Source: Akkermansiaceae bacterium
GTDB taxonomy: Bacteria > Verrucomicrobiota > Verrucomicrobiia > Verrucomicrobiales > Akkermansiaceae
Length of the DNA: 36,225 nt
Assembly: GCA_903908495.1 (NCBI GenBank)
Contig: CAIVSK010000330.1
Span: forward strand, 1 to 36,225
Direction of reading: 5' to 3'
In this document: positions 26,480 through 34,232 of the stretch, one piece after another
How positions within the stretch are numbered: the first letter of the stretch is position 1
Layout: the number at the start of each line of letters is the position of its first letter
Notes under the pieces: generated by a model
What the model was told of the DNA's origin: nothing
The model's database searches: none
What the model saw: only the letters and a program-made list of their open reading frames with translations
Position numbers and translations under genes: made by a program

Positions 26480-27517
26480 TCACTGTTGTTGTTGTTGTTG
26501 CATCTGCCATGCCGCGAGGGCGGACAATGACTGACCGGCGTCTACCAGGCAACCTTCAATCCGCTCCGGCATCAGCACGTAGCTCTCAAAAATTGCCTCC
26601 CCGATCCGATTGAAGCGCGTTTGCAGTGAGTCGAGGTACTCGTGCAGCCCGCCGCTGAAGGCATCGTCGGCCGCACCGAAATTCAAATCAGCCAGCAAGC
26701 GGCCGGTTTCGCGTTCGGCGTCGTTGGAAAAGGTGCCGCGCGGGGTACCCGAGATGCGGTGCAGGCTGACGTCCGCCTTGTCGATGCAGAAGCGCACCGA
26801 GCGGGGGAAATCTCTGGAAAAGACCAGAAAATCGACGACCGCGTGGGCCGTGATGTTGCGGTTGAGGGCGCGAAATGCCCCCAGCGCCCCGCATGAGCGC
26901 AGGATCGCCGACCAATGCAGTCCGTCGGAGGCCGCCGTCGTGCCCTCTTCCTCGCCGGACAGATAGCTCGACACATCCAGGAACCGGGTGGTCTTGTCGG
27001 CACGTTCCAGATGCCGGCCGAGGTCCATGAATTCCCACGCCTCATCGCGTGACAAGGTGGAGGCGGCGATGCCGAGGAACGTTTCCGACGAGCGCCGGAT
27101 GTTCTGGTAAAAGCGCGGCGGATCGGACGCGATGAGGTGCTTGGCCTCCGCCGAGCGGGTGAACAAATAGAGCGCGTTGAGGGCCTCCCACAGGTCGTCG
27201 GACAATTGGTCGCGGACGGTGCGGGCGTTTTCCCGCGCCAAGCCGATGCACGAGGTGATGCTGTTGGGATTGCGAGTGTCGTCGGACAGGAAACGGATGA
27301 CCTCGGAGCTGCCCGCCTCGTCGTAGAGGGAATTGAACAGGTCTTCCTCGCCGGTGCTGAGGATGATCGGTTGCCAGAAACCGCGCAGGCGCTCGCTGTC
27401 GAGCCGCTCGGAATCCAGCAACAGCTGCTGGTTGACGTCGATCAAACGGGCCAGATTATCGGCCCGCTCGACGTAGCGGACCATCCAGTAAAGTGTATTG
27501 GCGACACGGGAGAGCAT
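26480..27517 (-). CDS. Alpha-E domain protein (DUF403)
   Basis: A 345-residue, almost wholly helical protein of the alpha-E family. It opens MLSRVANTLYWMVRYVERADNLARLIDVNQQLLL, the family N-terminal signature, and carries the EWFMDLGRHLERADKTTRFLD-like segment (WEFMDLGRHLERADKTTRFL). The longer frame has a 63-residue Arg/His-rich extension that overlaps the ATP-grasp gene and is rejected. The family has no proven activity. It is nearly always encoded between a circularly permuted ATP-grasp ligase and a transglutaminase-like protein, as here (11 bp after the ATP-grasp stop). It ends in an unusual run of Gln residues (MQQQQQQ). Confidence 0.93.
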   Translation of the reverse strand: MLSRVANTLYWMVRYVERADNLARLIDVNQQLLLDSERLDSERLRGFWQPIILSTGEEDLFNSLYDEAGSSEVIRFLSDDTRNPNSITSCIGLARENARTVRDQLSDDLWEALNALYLFTRSAEAKHLIASDPPRFYQNIRRSSETFLGIAASTLSRDEAWEFMDLGRHLERADKTTRFLDVSSYLSGEEEGTTAASDGLHWSAILRSCGALGAFRALNRNITAHAVVDFLVFSRDFPRSVRFCIDKADVSLHRISGTPRGTFSNDAERETGRLLADLNFGAADDAFSGGLHEYLDSLQTRFNRIGEAIFESYVLMPERIEGCLVDAGQSLSALAAWQMQQQQQQ

Positions 27518-27528
27518 GACAATGGTGG

Positions 27529-28965
27529 TTAGTGGCGGAGCACCCAGGTGTCCTTGCTGCCCCCGCCTTGGGACGAGTTGACGATGAGCGAATCCTTGGT
27601 GAGCGCCACGCGGGTGAGCCCGCCGGGGACGATTTTCACGTCCTTGCCGTAAATGATGTAGGGCCGCAGATCGAGGTGACGGCCTTCCATCGCACCGTCG
27701 CACCACGTGGGCGAGCGTGACAAGGCCACCACCGGCTGGGCAATGTAATTGCGCGGATTGGCCAGAATGCGGCCGCGAAAGTCGGTGATCTCGGCGGCAC
27801 TGGCGGTCGGCCCCATCAACATGCCGTAGCCGCCGGACTCATTGGCCGCTTTGACCACCAATTCCGGCAGGTGGCCGAGGATGAATTTCAAATCGTCCGC
27901 CTCGGACGCCAGATAGGTCGGCACGTTTGGCAGGATCGGTTTTTGGCCGAGGTAATATTCGATCATCTTTGGCACGAAGTAGTAGATGACCTTGTCGTCG
28001 GCGACGCCGGTGCCCACGGCATTGGCGAGGGCGACGTTGCCGGCGCGGTAGGCATTCATCAGGCCGGGCACGCCGAGCACTGAATCCTTGCGGAAGACCA
28101 CCGGATCGATGAAATCGTCATCGATGCGCCGGTAAATCACATCGACGCGCTTGAGGCCGCGGGTGGTGCGCATGTAGACGAACTGGTCGACGACGATGAG
28201 ATCGCGGCCCTCGACGATGGCGATGCCCATTTCGCGGGCGAGGTAGCAATGTTCGAAATAGGCGCTGTTGTGGCAGCCGGGGGTGAGCAGCACGCAGACC
28301 GGATCGGCGTCGCGACTCGGCGAAATGTGATGCAGCATGGCGAGCAGGTCGTGCGGGTAGGAATCGACCGGGCGGACGCCCATTTCATCGAAGATGGCGG
28401 GGAACGTGCGCTTGAGGGCATTGCGGTTTTCCAACAAGTACGAAGCGCCCGACGGGCAGCGCCCGTTGTCTTCCAGCACGTAGTAGACGCCGTCGGCACC
28501 GCGGATCAGATCGCTGCCGCAGATATGGATGTAGATGTTTTCCGGCACATCGACGCCGCGAAACTCGGGCCGGTAATGGGTCGCCTGCTCGACGTACCAG
28601 CGCGGGATCACCTCGTCCTTGAGGATTTGCTGGTCGTGGTAAATGTCATGCAAAAACAAATTGAGGGCCACCATCCGCTGGGTGAGCCCGGCTTCCAGAT
28701 GCTCCCACTCGTGGGCCGGCATCACCCGCGGGATCGGGTCAAACGGGAAAATCCGCTCGGTGCCGCGCTCGTCGTGGTACACATTGAAAGTGATGCCCTG
28801 GCGCAGGAAGTAGAGCTCGGAGTTGGCCTTGCGCGCCAGGAAATCCTTTTGGTCGAGCTGGCCGAAGCGGTGGAGCAGCGGCGCACAATGACCCCTGACG
28901 CTGCCATCAGCACCGAACATCTCGTCGTAAAATTTTCCCGGATCGTAGCCTTTGAACATTTCCAT
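27529..28965 (-). CDS. Circularly permuted ATP-grasp type 2 ligase
   Basis: A 478-residue enzyme of the circularly permuted ATP-grasp group, predicted to form amide or peptide bonds with ATP and to act with the alpha-E and transglutaminase-like proteins. Visible blocks are RQGITFNVYHDERGTERIFP (about 55-74), HICGSDLIRGADGVYYVLEDNGRCPSGASYLLENR (metal/ATP-binding, about 147-181), VVDQFVYMRTTRGLKRVDVIYRRIDDDFIDP, LPELVVKAANESGGYGMLMG (glycine-rich phosphate loop) and a C-terminal LRPYIIYGKDVKIVPGGLTRVAL. Length is typical. The N-terminus MEMFKGYDPGKFYDEMF is the family start, with Met1 and Met3 both possible. The product is not known for any member that I can cite. Confidence 0.93.
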   Translation of the reverse strand: MEMFKGYDPGKFYDEMFGADGSVRGHCAPLLHRFGQLDQKDFLARKANSELYFLRQGITFNVYHDERGTERIFPFDPIPRVMPAHEWEHLEAGLTQRMVALNLFLHDIYHDQQILKDEVIPRWYVEQATHYRPEFRGVDVPENIYIHICGSDLIRGADGVYYVLEDNGRCPSGASYLLENRNALKRTFPAIFDEMGVRPVDSYPHDLLAMLHHISPSRDADPVCVLLTPGCHNSAYFEHCYLAREMGIAIVEGRDLIVVDQFVYMRTTRGLKRVDVIYRRIDDDFIDPVVFRKDSVLGVPGLMNAYRAGNVALANAVGTGVADDKVIYYFVPKMIEYYLGQKPILPNVPTYLASEADDLKFILGHLPELVVKAANESGGYGMLMGPTASAAEITDFRGRILANPRNYIAQPVVALSRSPTWCDGAMEGRHLDLRPYIIYGKDVKIVPGGLTRVALTKDSLIVNSSQGGGSKDTWVLRH

Positions 28966-28981
28966 AGCGTTGCAATATGCT

Positions 28982-28987
28982 AATATA
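28982..28987 (-). promoter_or_regulatory. Candidate -10 box of the ATP-grasp operon
   Basis: TATATT on the minus strand, 16 nt before the ATP-grasp start codon at 28965, with an AT-rich region upstream (TTGAAG and TTTCAAAG about 16-30 bp away). No strong -35 box is present. If real, it gives the three-gene operon its own promoter, separate from the carboxypeptidase gene 61 bp upstream. Confidence 0.3.
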
Positions 28988-29026
28988 GCAGACGGCAGGC
29001 CACTTTGAAAAAAACTTCAATTTATG

Positions 29027-29755
29027 TCAGCGGATGGCGGCGCGCACGGCCGCCATCAGTGCGCCGATGCGCAGGGCCAGGGGAGCATGGCTGGGGGTCT
29101 CAAAGGTGAACGAGAGCGGGCAGCCGCGCTTGGCCAGAAAGATGGCTTCGGGCCAGCCCTGTGGCACATCCGCCTCGGCCTCGTGGTAAATCCAGCCCTC
29201 GGCGCGGGCCTGATGGCCGTCGATTTCCGGGCCTTGGTCAGGCGGGCACCACGGCCGCACGGCCTCGATGATCGCTTGCGCCCGCTGCGGGTCATCCCCG
29301 CCCAAGTTGATTTCGTAAAAATAAAACCCGGTGGCCTCCCAATCCTCGTGCAACGACAGAAACAAGTCGGGAGCCGGCCTGGCTTCAAGCCATGCCGCAT
29401 GTGCCTGTGCCTCCAGCGAGCGGCGCTTCCAATAATCGCGGTTCAGGTCCCGGCCGCTGAGATTGCCGCGGGTGCCCGCCGCCAGCCCGTCGGGATTGAG
29501 CGCCGGGCACAGCAACCATTGAATGTCAGGCGTGAAAAACTCCGCCCTCAACAACTCGAGGAGGGCCAGCGGCCCGGCCGGCTCGTCGCCATGAATCCCG
29601 GCCGACAGATAGACCCGGGGCCCGGCCGGCGGACTTTCCCAAGCCATCAATGGCCCGCCCGCCAACTCGGCCAGCACTTGACCGGCAAATCCACGCGCTT
29701 CCGCAGCCTGCGAAAACGCAGACAAAAACCCCGGCCACTCCAATCGCGCATGCAT
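29027..29755 (-). CDS. M14-family zinc carboxypeptidase/amidase (MpaA- or succinylglutamate desuccinylase-like)
   Basis: A 242-residue metallopeptidase-like protein. Zinc ligands are His55 and Glu58 (GIHGDEPAG) and His136 (LFLSLHED). The catalytic Glu219 is in FTFETPS. The block CPALNPDGLAAGTRGNLSGRDLNRDY (83-108) is the substrate-carboxylate region of the M14 group that includes murein peptide amidase MpaA. A DEWEATGFYFYEINLG-type stretch follows. No signal peptide is seen, so it is probably cytoplasmic. The start at 29755 is chosen from the domain boundary. The much longer open frame upstream runs through the promoter region of the divergent gene. It lies 61 bp before the ATP-grasp gene on the same strand and may be part of that pathway, for example trimming gamma-glutamyl or peptidoglycan peptides. 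Confidence 0.85.
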   Translation of the reverse strand: MHARLEWPGFLSAFSQAAEARGFAGQVLAELAGGPLMAWESPPAGPRVYLSAGIHGDEPAGPLALLELLRAEFFTPDIQWLLCPALNPDGLAAGTRGNLSGRDLNRDYWKRRSLEAQAHAAWLEARPAPDLFLSLHEDWEATGFYFYEINLGGDDPQRAQAIIEAVRPWCPPDQGPEIDGHQARAEGWIYHEAEADVPQGWPEAIFLAKRGCPLSFTFETPSHAPLALRIGALMAAVRAAIR

Positions 29756-29911
29756 GCGGCACCAGCATGACCACTTTTCCGCCCGCAGCAATACCCGACA
29801 TACCCGGCTCTGGCTGCGGAACGTCCGGCCGCAAGTGTTAAGATTGTGTAATATTTTGCGACCTTGGTGACTCGCGGTGGTTGATAGCGCTTGAACCCCA
29901 CCAAGCCACCC

Positions 29912-31630
29912 ATGCAACCCAGTCTCCTGCTCTTCGCCCTGCTCGCCGCGCCGGCCATCGCCGCCGAACCGCTCCTGCCTTACACCATCGTGGATAGCGG
30001 CCTTCAGCGTTGCTATAACAACCAGGGCGAAATGCCGCCGCCCACCCCCGGCCAGCCGTTTTTCGGCCAGGACGGCAATTTCCGCGGCCACCCGTCCAGC
30101 TACACGATCAGCGCCGATGGCGTTACCGCCCTCGACAACCAAACTGGGCTGACTTGGCAGCGGGTGCCCGAAACCAACCTCGACGGCATCCTCACCCACG
30201 CCGACAAACTCACCTGGGAAGACGCGCTGGCCCAGCCCGCCAAACTCAACGCCGCGAAATTCGGCGGTTTCAGTGATTGGAGGCTCCCCGCCATCAAGGA
30301 AATTTACTCGCTCTTCGACTGCCGGGGCACCGACCCCAGCGGCGCTCAAGGCACCGATACTTCGGGCCTCACCCCGTTTCTCGACGCCAAGGTGTTCCCC
30401 TTCATCTACGGCGACGTCGCCCATGGCGGCCGCGTCATCGACTCGCAATACGCGTCAGCCACCAAGGACGTGAACAAATCCGCCCGCGGCGTCGACAAAG
30501 TTTTCGGCGTCAACTTCGCCGACGGCCGCATCAAGGGCTACGACCAGGAAATGCCCGGCGGCTCCCGCAAATTCAAGTTTTTCGTCCTCTGCGTGCGCGG
30601 CAACCCGCTCTACGGCAAAAACGCGTTCCACGACAATGGCGATGGCAGCGTCACCGACCGCGCCACCGCGCTGACCTGGTCGAAAGCCGACAGCGGCAAA
30701 GGCATGAACTGGGAGGCCGCCCTCGCCTGGGTGCAGCAAATGAACGCCGCCAAACACCTCGGTCATGACGATTGGCGCATGCCCAGCATCAAGGAACTCG
30801 AGAGCATCGTCGACTATTCCAAATCACCCGATACCACCCACTCCGCCGCCATCGACCCCGTCTTTTCCTGCACCGAAATCACCAACGAAGGCGGCAAATC
30901 CGACTACCCGTGCTATTGGAGCGGCTCCACCCACGTCGGCCACCTCGGCGGCGCTGCCGCCATGTACGTCGCCTTCGGCCGCGCCGGCGGCTTCCTGTCC
31001 GAACGCGCGCTCGCCGGCGGCCCGCCGACCCGCAGCCAAGGTGGCAGCCCCGGTGCAGGTGGGCCCGGTGCAGGTGGGCCCGCCACAGGCAGCCAGGGTG
31101 CAGGCAGCTCCGGTGCCGATGACGGCCCGTATCGTTTCGTCGACGTCCACGGTGCCGGTGCCCAGCGCAGTGATCCGAAGACCGGCGACCCGAAACTCTT
31201 CCCCCACGGCCGTGGCCCTCAAGGCGATGTCATCCGCATCTTCAACCACGTCCGCCTCGTGCGCGGCGGCGGCGTCACCGCTCAAACATCCGTCCCTGCC
31301 ACCCCCTTGACCAACCCGCCCGCCGCCCGGCCCGCCGCCCAGCCGCACGCGCCGTCGTCAGCTCTGCCCACCAGCGAAGCCGGCCGTTCGCTGCCCGCCT
31401 CCCCCATCATCGCCGCGCTGGACACCAACCATGACGGCGTCATCGATGCCGACGAAATCGCCCACGCCGTCGAGGCCCTCAAGTCGCTCGATAAAAACCA
31501 CGACGGCAAACTCACCGCCGATGAATACCGCCCTCAAATGCAGGCCGGCCCCGGCGGCCAATCCGCCATGCCCGGTGCCATGCCCGGCGGCGCACCCGGC
31601 GGCGCACCCGGTCGCCCGGCCGAACGCTAA
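29912..31630 (+). CDS. Exported protein with two DUF1566 (Lcl C-terminal) modules and a pair of EF-hands
   Basis: A 572-residue protein from the ATG at 29912 (signal peptide MQPSLLLFALLAAPAIAA, cleavage before EPLLPY). An upstream TTG at 29891 adds seven residues only. Two DUF1566 modules follow: the first has TALDNQTGLTWQRV and FGGFSDWRLPAIKEIYSLFD, and the second has VTDRATALTWSKA and LGHDDWRMPSIKELESIVDY. Then come Gly/Ala and Pro/Ala low-complexity linkers, and a C-terminal EF-hand pair: DTNHDGVIDADE (504-515) and DKNHDGKLTADE (527-538), both with canonical calcium-ligand spacing. DUF1566 resembles Lcl adhesin C-terminal domains, so surface or matrix binding with calcium-dependent folding is a reasonable inference. 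It is transcribed divergently from the carboxypeptidase gene. Confidence 0.88.
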   Translation: MQPSLLLFALLAAPAIAAEPLLPYTIVDSGLQRCYNNQGEMPPPTPGQPFFGQDGNFRGHPSSYTISADGVTALDNQTGLTWQRVPETNLDGILTHADKLTWEDALAQPAKLNAAKFGGFSDWRLPAIKEIYSLFDCRGTDPSGAQGTDTSGLTPFLDAKVFPFIYGDVAHGGRVIDSQYASATKDVNKSARGVDKVFGVNFADGRIKGYDQEMPGGSRKFKFFVLCVRGNPLYGKNAFHDNGDGSVTDRATALTWSKADSGKGMNWEAALAWVQQMNAAKHLGHDDWRMPSIKELESIVDYSKSPDTTHSAAIDPVFSCTEITNEGGKSDYPCYWSGSTHVGHLGGAAAMYVAFGRAGGFLSERALAGGPPTRSQGGSPGAGGPGAGGPATGSQGAGSSGADDGPYRFVDVHGAGAQRSDPKTGDPKLFPHGRGPQGDVIRIFNHVRLVRGGGVTAQTSVPATPLTNPPAARPAAQPHAPSSALPTSEAGRSLPASPIIAALDTNHDGVIDADEIAHAVEALKSLDKNHDGKLTADEYRPQMQAGPGGQSAMPGAMPGGAPGGAPGRPAER

Positions 31631-31900
31631 GCCTAGAAAGGACAATGGAAAGGGTTGCAGCGACGTTTTTTTACCACAACCGAGCGAAGCGAGATAGCCT
31701 GACTGACTGCTTTTCAAATAATCAGGCAAATTTCACGGATTGAAGAGGATTACACGGAAAATAAGACCTCGATCCATCTGCTCCTCGGCTCACCCTAAAG
31801 GTATCTGCCAAATAATTCATAACTCTTTCATTATCTGAGTAATCTGTGGTTCCTACTTGCCTTTCTAGGCTAAGCCGCCGCCGCAAGAATATCTGTCGCC

Positions 31901-31977
31901 TTGTAGCGGCGTGTCTATGACCGCCGCTGCCCATGCTCCGCCCCTTGGGCGACGACGCTCACAGAGCGCCGCCACAA
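31901..31977. repeat. Dispersed near-palindromic repeat, copy C (most complete)
   Basis: Begins TTGTAGCGGCGTGTCTATGA and ends GAGCGCCGCCACAA. The two ends are inverted repeats (TTGT-R-GCGGCGC), and the inverted similarity continues inward: TCTATGA against TCTGTGA, and CTGCCCA against TCGCCCA. The whole 77 bp can fold as one long imperfect hairpin. Confidence 0.85.
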
Positions 31978-31986
31978 ATCACCGCC

Positions 31987-31998
31987 TTGTAGCGGCGC
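31987..31998. repeat. Fragment of the dispersed repeat abutting the metallo-hydrolase stop
   Basis: TTGTAGCGGCGC, identical to the repeat's left terminus. Like copy C it is preceded by CGCC. It ends one base before the stop codon of the minus-strand gene, so the element has been inserted or truncated exactly at the gene boundary. Confidence 0.6.
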
Positions 31999-31999
31999 A

Positions 32000-33361
32000 T
32001 CAAATCACGTGGGTATCGCCGGGCAGCGGGACGATGATTTCCGTATCCGGCAGGCGGCGGCGGATTTCCTGCTCGAACCAGGCGAGGGCGGGCGCGTCGC
32101 CATGCACGAGGAACGTCTTTTTCGGCCGGACCTTCACGATGTAGTCGGCGATGGCCTCGCGGGTCGAGTGGCCGCTGAAGTCAAACACCCGCATCTCGCA
32201 GTGCAATGGCACCGGCGGATAGGCCGGATCCAACAACACATCCTCGCCCGGCAGGGCGCAGCGGATGCGGCCGCCCGGCGATGCCGGATCGGCGTAACCA
32301 ACGAAAAACAACCCGTGGCGCTTGTTCTCAAGCACACCTTGCCGGGCAAAATTGTTCGAAACGGTTTTTTCGGTCATCATGCCGCTGGACAGGGCGTAGA
32401 TGCAGCCGGAAATAAACGGGATCGGGCCGCGGTTCTTGCGGGCTCCGGTTTCAAGCACCATGTCCGTTAGGAAATCGAAGCCCGGGAGTTGGCGCCGCGA
32501 CACGTCGCTGAAGTTATCGAAAATGTGGGTCATTTTCGTGCTCAGGCCGCCGATGTAGACCGGGGTCTTTTTTGGGATGAGGTGTTGGCGTTTGAAGCGG
32601 TGGAGCATCGCGAGCACCTCCTGGGTTTTGCCGATGGCAAACACCGGAATGAGCACCGACCCCTTGCGGGCTAGCACCCGCTCGATTGCCGCCGCGAAGG
32701 CGTCCTCCTCGCTGGCACGGGTGTAATCCGGCCGCCGCTCGTGGTTGCCGCGGGTGGTCTCGACGATGAGGGCATCCACCGGCTCCTCTGGAAACCTCGC
32801 GCCTTTTTGCAGCGATGCATCTTCAAAATTCACGTCGCCGGTGTACATGATGCGTTTGCCCTCGGCCTCGAGGGTGACGCCCACCGAGCCGAGGATATGC
32901 CCGGCATCGTGGAAGGTGGCGCGGATGCTGCCCTGCGGATCCAAGTCGAAGGGCCGCTCGATGGCACGCCGCTCGAAGCACTTTTTGAGCTCGTCGAGTT
33001 CGCGGTGCTCAAACAACGGGTACTCGGCAATCCCCAGTTCGATGCGCTTGGATTGCATCACGTTGACCGAGTTGTGGAGCAGCGCCAAGGCCAGATCCGC
33101 AGTCTCCTCCGATAGAAAAACCCTGGCCTGGGGCTGCGATTCCAGCAACACCGGCAGCGTGCCCACGTGGTCGAGGTGAGAGTGCGTTATGATCGCCGAG
33201 TCGATGCTGCCTTCCTCCAACATCTCGAAATGAGGGATTGCCTCGGCCCCCTCGTGCTTCGGGTGCATGCCGGCGTCCAGCACGATGCGGGCCTTGGCGG
33301 TTTCGAGTAAATAAGAATTGGCACCGATTTCGGCGTGGCGGCAGAGACTCTTGAAAATCAT
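32000..33361 (-). CDS. Beta-CASP metallo-beta-lactamase-fold hydrolase (CPSF/RNase-like)
   Basis: A 453-residue protein of the metallo-beta-lactamase family with an inserted beta-CASP domain and RNA-specificity (RMMBL) tail. Metal-site motifs: HSHLDH (60-65), His155 in HDAGHILGS, Asp176 in YTGDVN. Beta-CASP motif A is in IVETTRGNHERR (Glu201), where related nucleases usually have ETTYGD or ESTYGD. The later motifs are FSGHST (motif B) and VHGD (motif C), both present. The family includes mRNA 3'-end endonucleases and bacterial and archaeal RNases. RNA cleavage is the best inference. Length is typical. The gene is followed immediately by repeat copies. Confidence 0.93.
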   Translation of the reverse strand: MIFKSLCRHAEIGANSYLLETAKARIVLDAGMHPKHEGAEAIPHFEMLEEGSIDSAIITHSHLDHVGTLPVLLESQPQARVFLSEETADLALALLHNSVNVMQSKRIELGIAEYPLFEHRELDELKKCFERRAIERPFDLDPQGSIRATFHDAGHILGSVGVTLEAEGKRIMYTGDVNFEDASLQKGARFPEEPVDALIVETTRGNHERRPDYTRASEEDAFAAAIERVLARKGSVLIPVFAIGKTQEVLAMLHRFKRQHLIPKKTPVYIGGLSTKMTHIFDNFSDVSRRQLPGFDFLTDMVLETGARKNRGPIPFISGCIYALSSGMMTEKTVSNNFARQGVLENKRHGLFFVGYADPASPGGRIRCALPGEDVLLDPAYPPVPLHCEMRVFDFSGHSTREAIADYIVKVRPKKTFLVHGDAPALAWFEQEIRRRLPDTEIIVPLPGDTHVI

Positions 33362-33476
33362 GAAGGATGGGACGGGCCCGCCGGAGAGTGCAGGGGGGAG
33401 CCCCCGCTGTCAACCCACGCTTTCTGGACACTCCGCCCGTTTGCCAATACACAGCCAGATCCCCCTTGCCAAACTC

Positions 33477-33504
33477 TTGACGCGGGTGGGAAATTGCATA
33501 ATTT
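33477..33504 (+). promoter_or_regulatory. Candidate promoter of the two-component operon
   Basis: TTGACG at 33477-33482 with TAATTT at 33499-33504 (16-bp spacer), or CATAAT at 33497-33502 with a short spacer. It lies 85-112 bp before the response regulator start. The fit is moderate only. Confidence 0.35.
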
Positions 33505-33588
33505 TGAGGCTTTGTCTGCACAGGTGAACCAAATCCGGACTTCTTTTTTATCAACACCAGCCCTGTCACTTTCACTCCGCCAATTCGT

Positions 33589-34215
33589 GTGATCCTCGTC
33601 GAGGATGACCACGAGCTGCGCATCAATCTGAGCGCCATGCTGGCCCGCCAACCCGGGCTGGAGGTGATCGGCAGTTACGGCACTGCGGAGGAAGCACTTG
33701 CCAGGGCCGACTGGCCGCTTGCCACGCTGTTGCTGAGTGATCTCGACCTCCCCGGGTTGTCGGGTGTCGAATTGATCCGCCAGGTGAAACTGGCCACTCC
33801 CGGCGTGATCGCGGCGGCCTACACGATTTATGATGACCGCCAATACGTATTTGACGCACTTGCCGCCGGGGCCGTCGGCTACCTGATCAAAGGCAGCGCG
33901 CCTGCCATACTCGTTGCCGAGTTGCGATCACTGGCAGCCGGCGGCGCATCGATCAGCCCGGCCATTGCCATGATGTTGCTGGAAAACATGTACGGCAAAC
34001 CGCAGCAGCAAGTGGCGGACAAACGCCTTACCCCCCGGGAAGTGGAAATGCTCGAGCGCCTTGCCGAGGGCCAACTCTACAAGGAAATCTCGGCCAACTA
34101 CCACATCAGCATTCACACGGTACACACCCACATCAAGCGGATCTACCAGAAACTGCAGGCCACCTGCCGCAATGAAGCCGTCAGCAACGCCCGCAGCCAT
34201 GGATATTTGTCCTAG
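33589..34215 (+). CDS. NarL/FixJ-type response regulator
   Basis: A 208-residue response regulator with GTG start at 33589. The receiver domain (1-120) has the acidic pocket Glu5-Asp6-Asp7, phospho-acceptor Asp51 (LLSDLDLPGLSG), Thr79 and Lys101 (YLIKG). A LuxR-type helix-turn-helix follows (about 146-203): LTPREVEMLERLAEGQLYKEISANYHISIHTVHTH carries the recognition helix. The start codon is right at the beginning of the receiver (MILVEDDHEL), so nothing is missing. The partner histidine kinase gene begins 17 bp after the stop, giving a two-gene operon. Target genes are not evident. Confidence 0.95.
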   Translation: MILVEDDHELRINLSAMLARQPGLEVIGSYGTAEEALARADWPLATLLLSDLDLPGLSGVELIRQVKLATPGVIAAAYTIYDDRQYVFDALAAGAVGYLIKGSAPAILVAELRSLAAGGASISPAIAMMLLENMYGKPQQQVADKRLTPREVEMLERLAEGQLYKEISANYHISIHTVHTHIKRIYQKLQATCRNEAVSNARSHGYLS

Positions 34216-34232
34216 CATCATTTCGCCGCCTC

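Larger units (their letters stand above)
31631..31999. other. Intergenic region with AT-rich inverted repeat and repeat copy C
   Basis: This 369-bp gap between convergent genes starts with GC-poor sequence (31661-31860), unlike its surroundings. It contains TTCACGGATTGAAGAGGATT (31732-31751), with an ACACGG following, and the roughly complementary TTATCTGAGTAATCTGTGG (31831-31849). It ends in repeat copy C and a short fragment of the same family. There is no gene in it. A T7 run lies at 31666-31672 without a good stem. Confidence 0.6.

Noticed and set aside
29756..30448. N-terminal extension of the M14 peptidase gene to 30448
   Set aside because: It would overlap the divergent DUF1566 gene for more than 500 bp and has no conserved residues. 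The domain begins near 29755.
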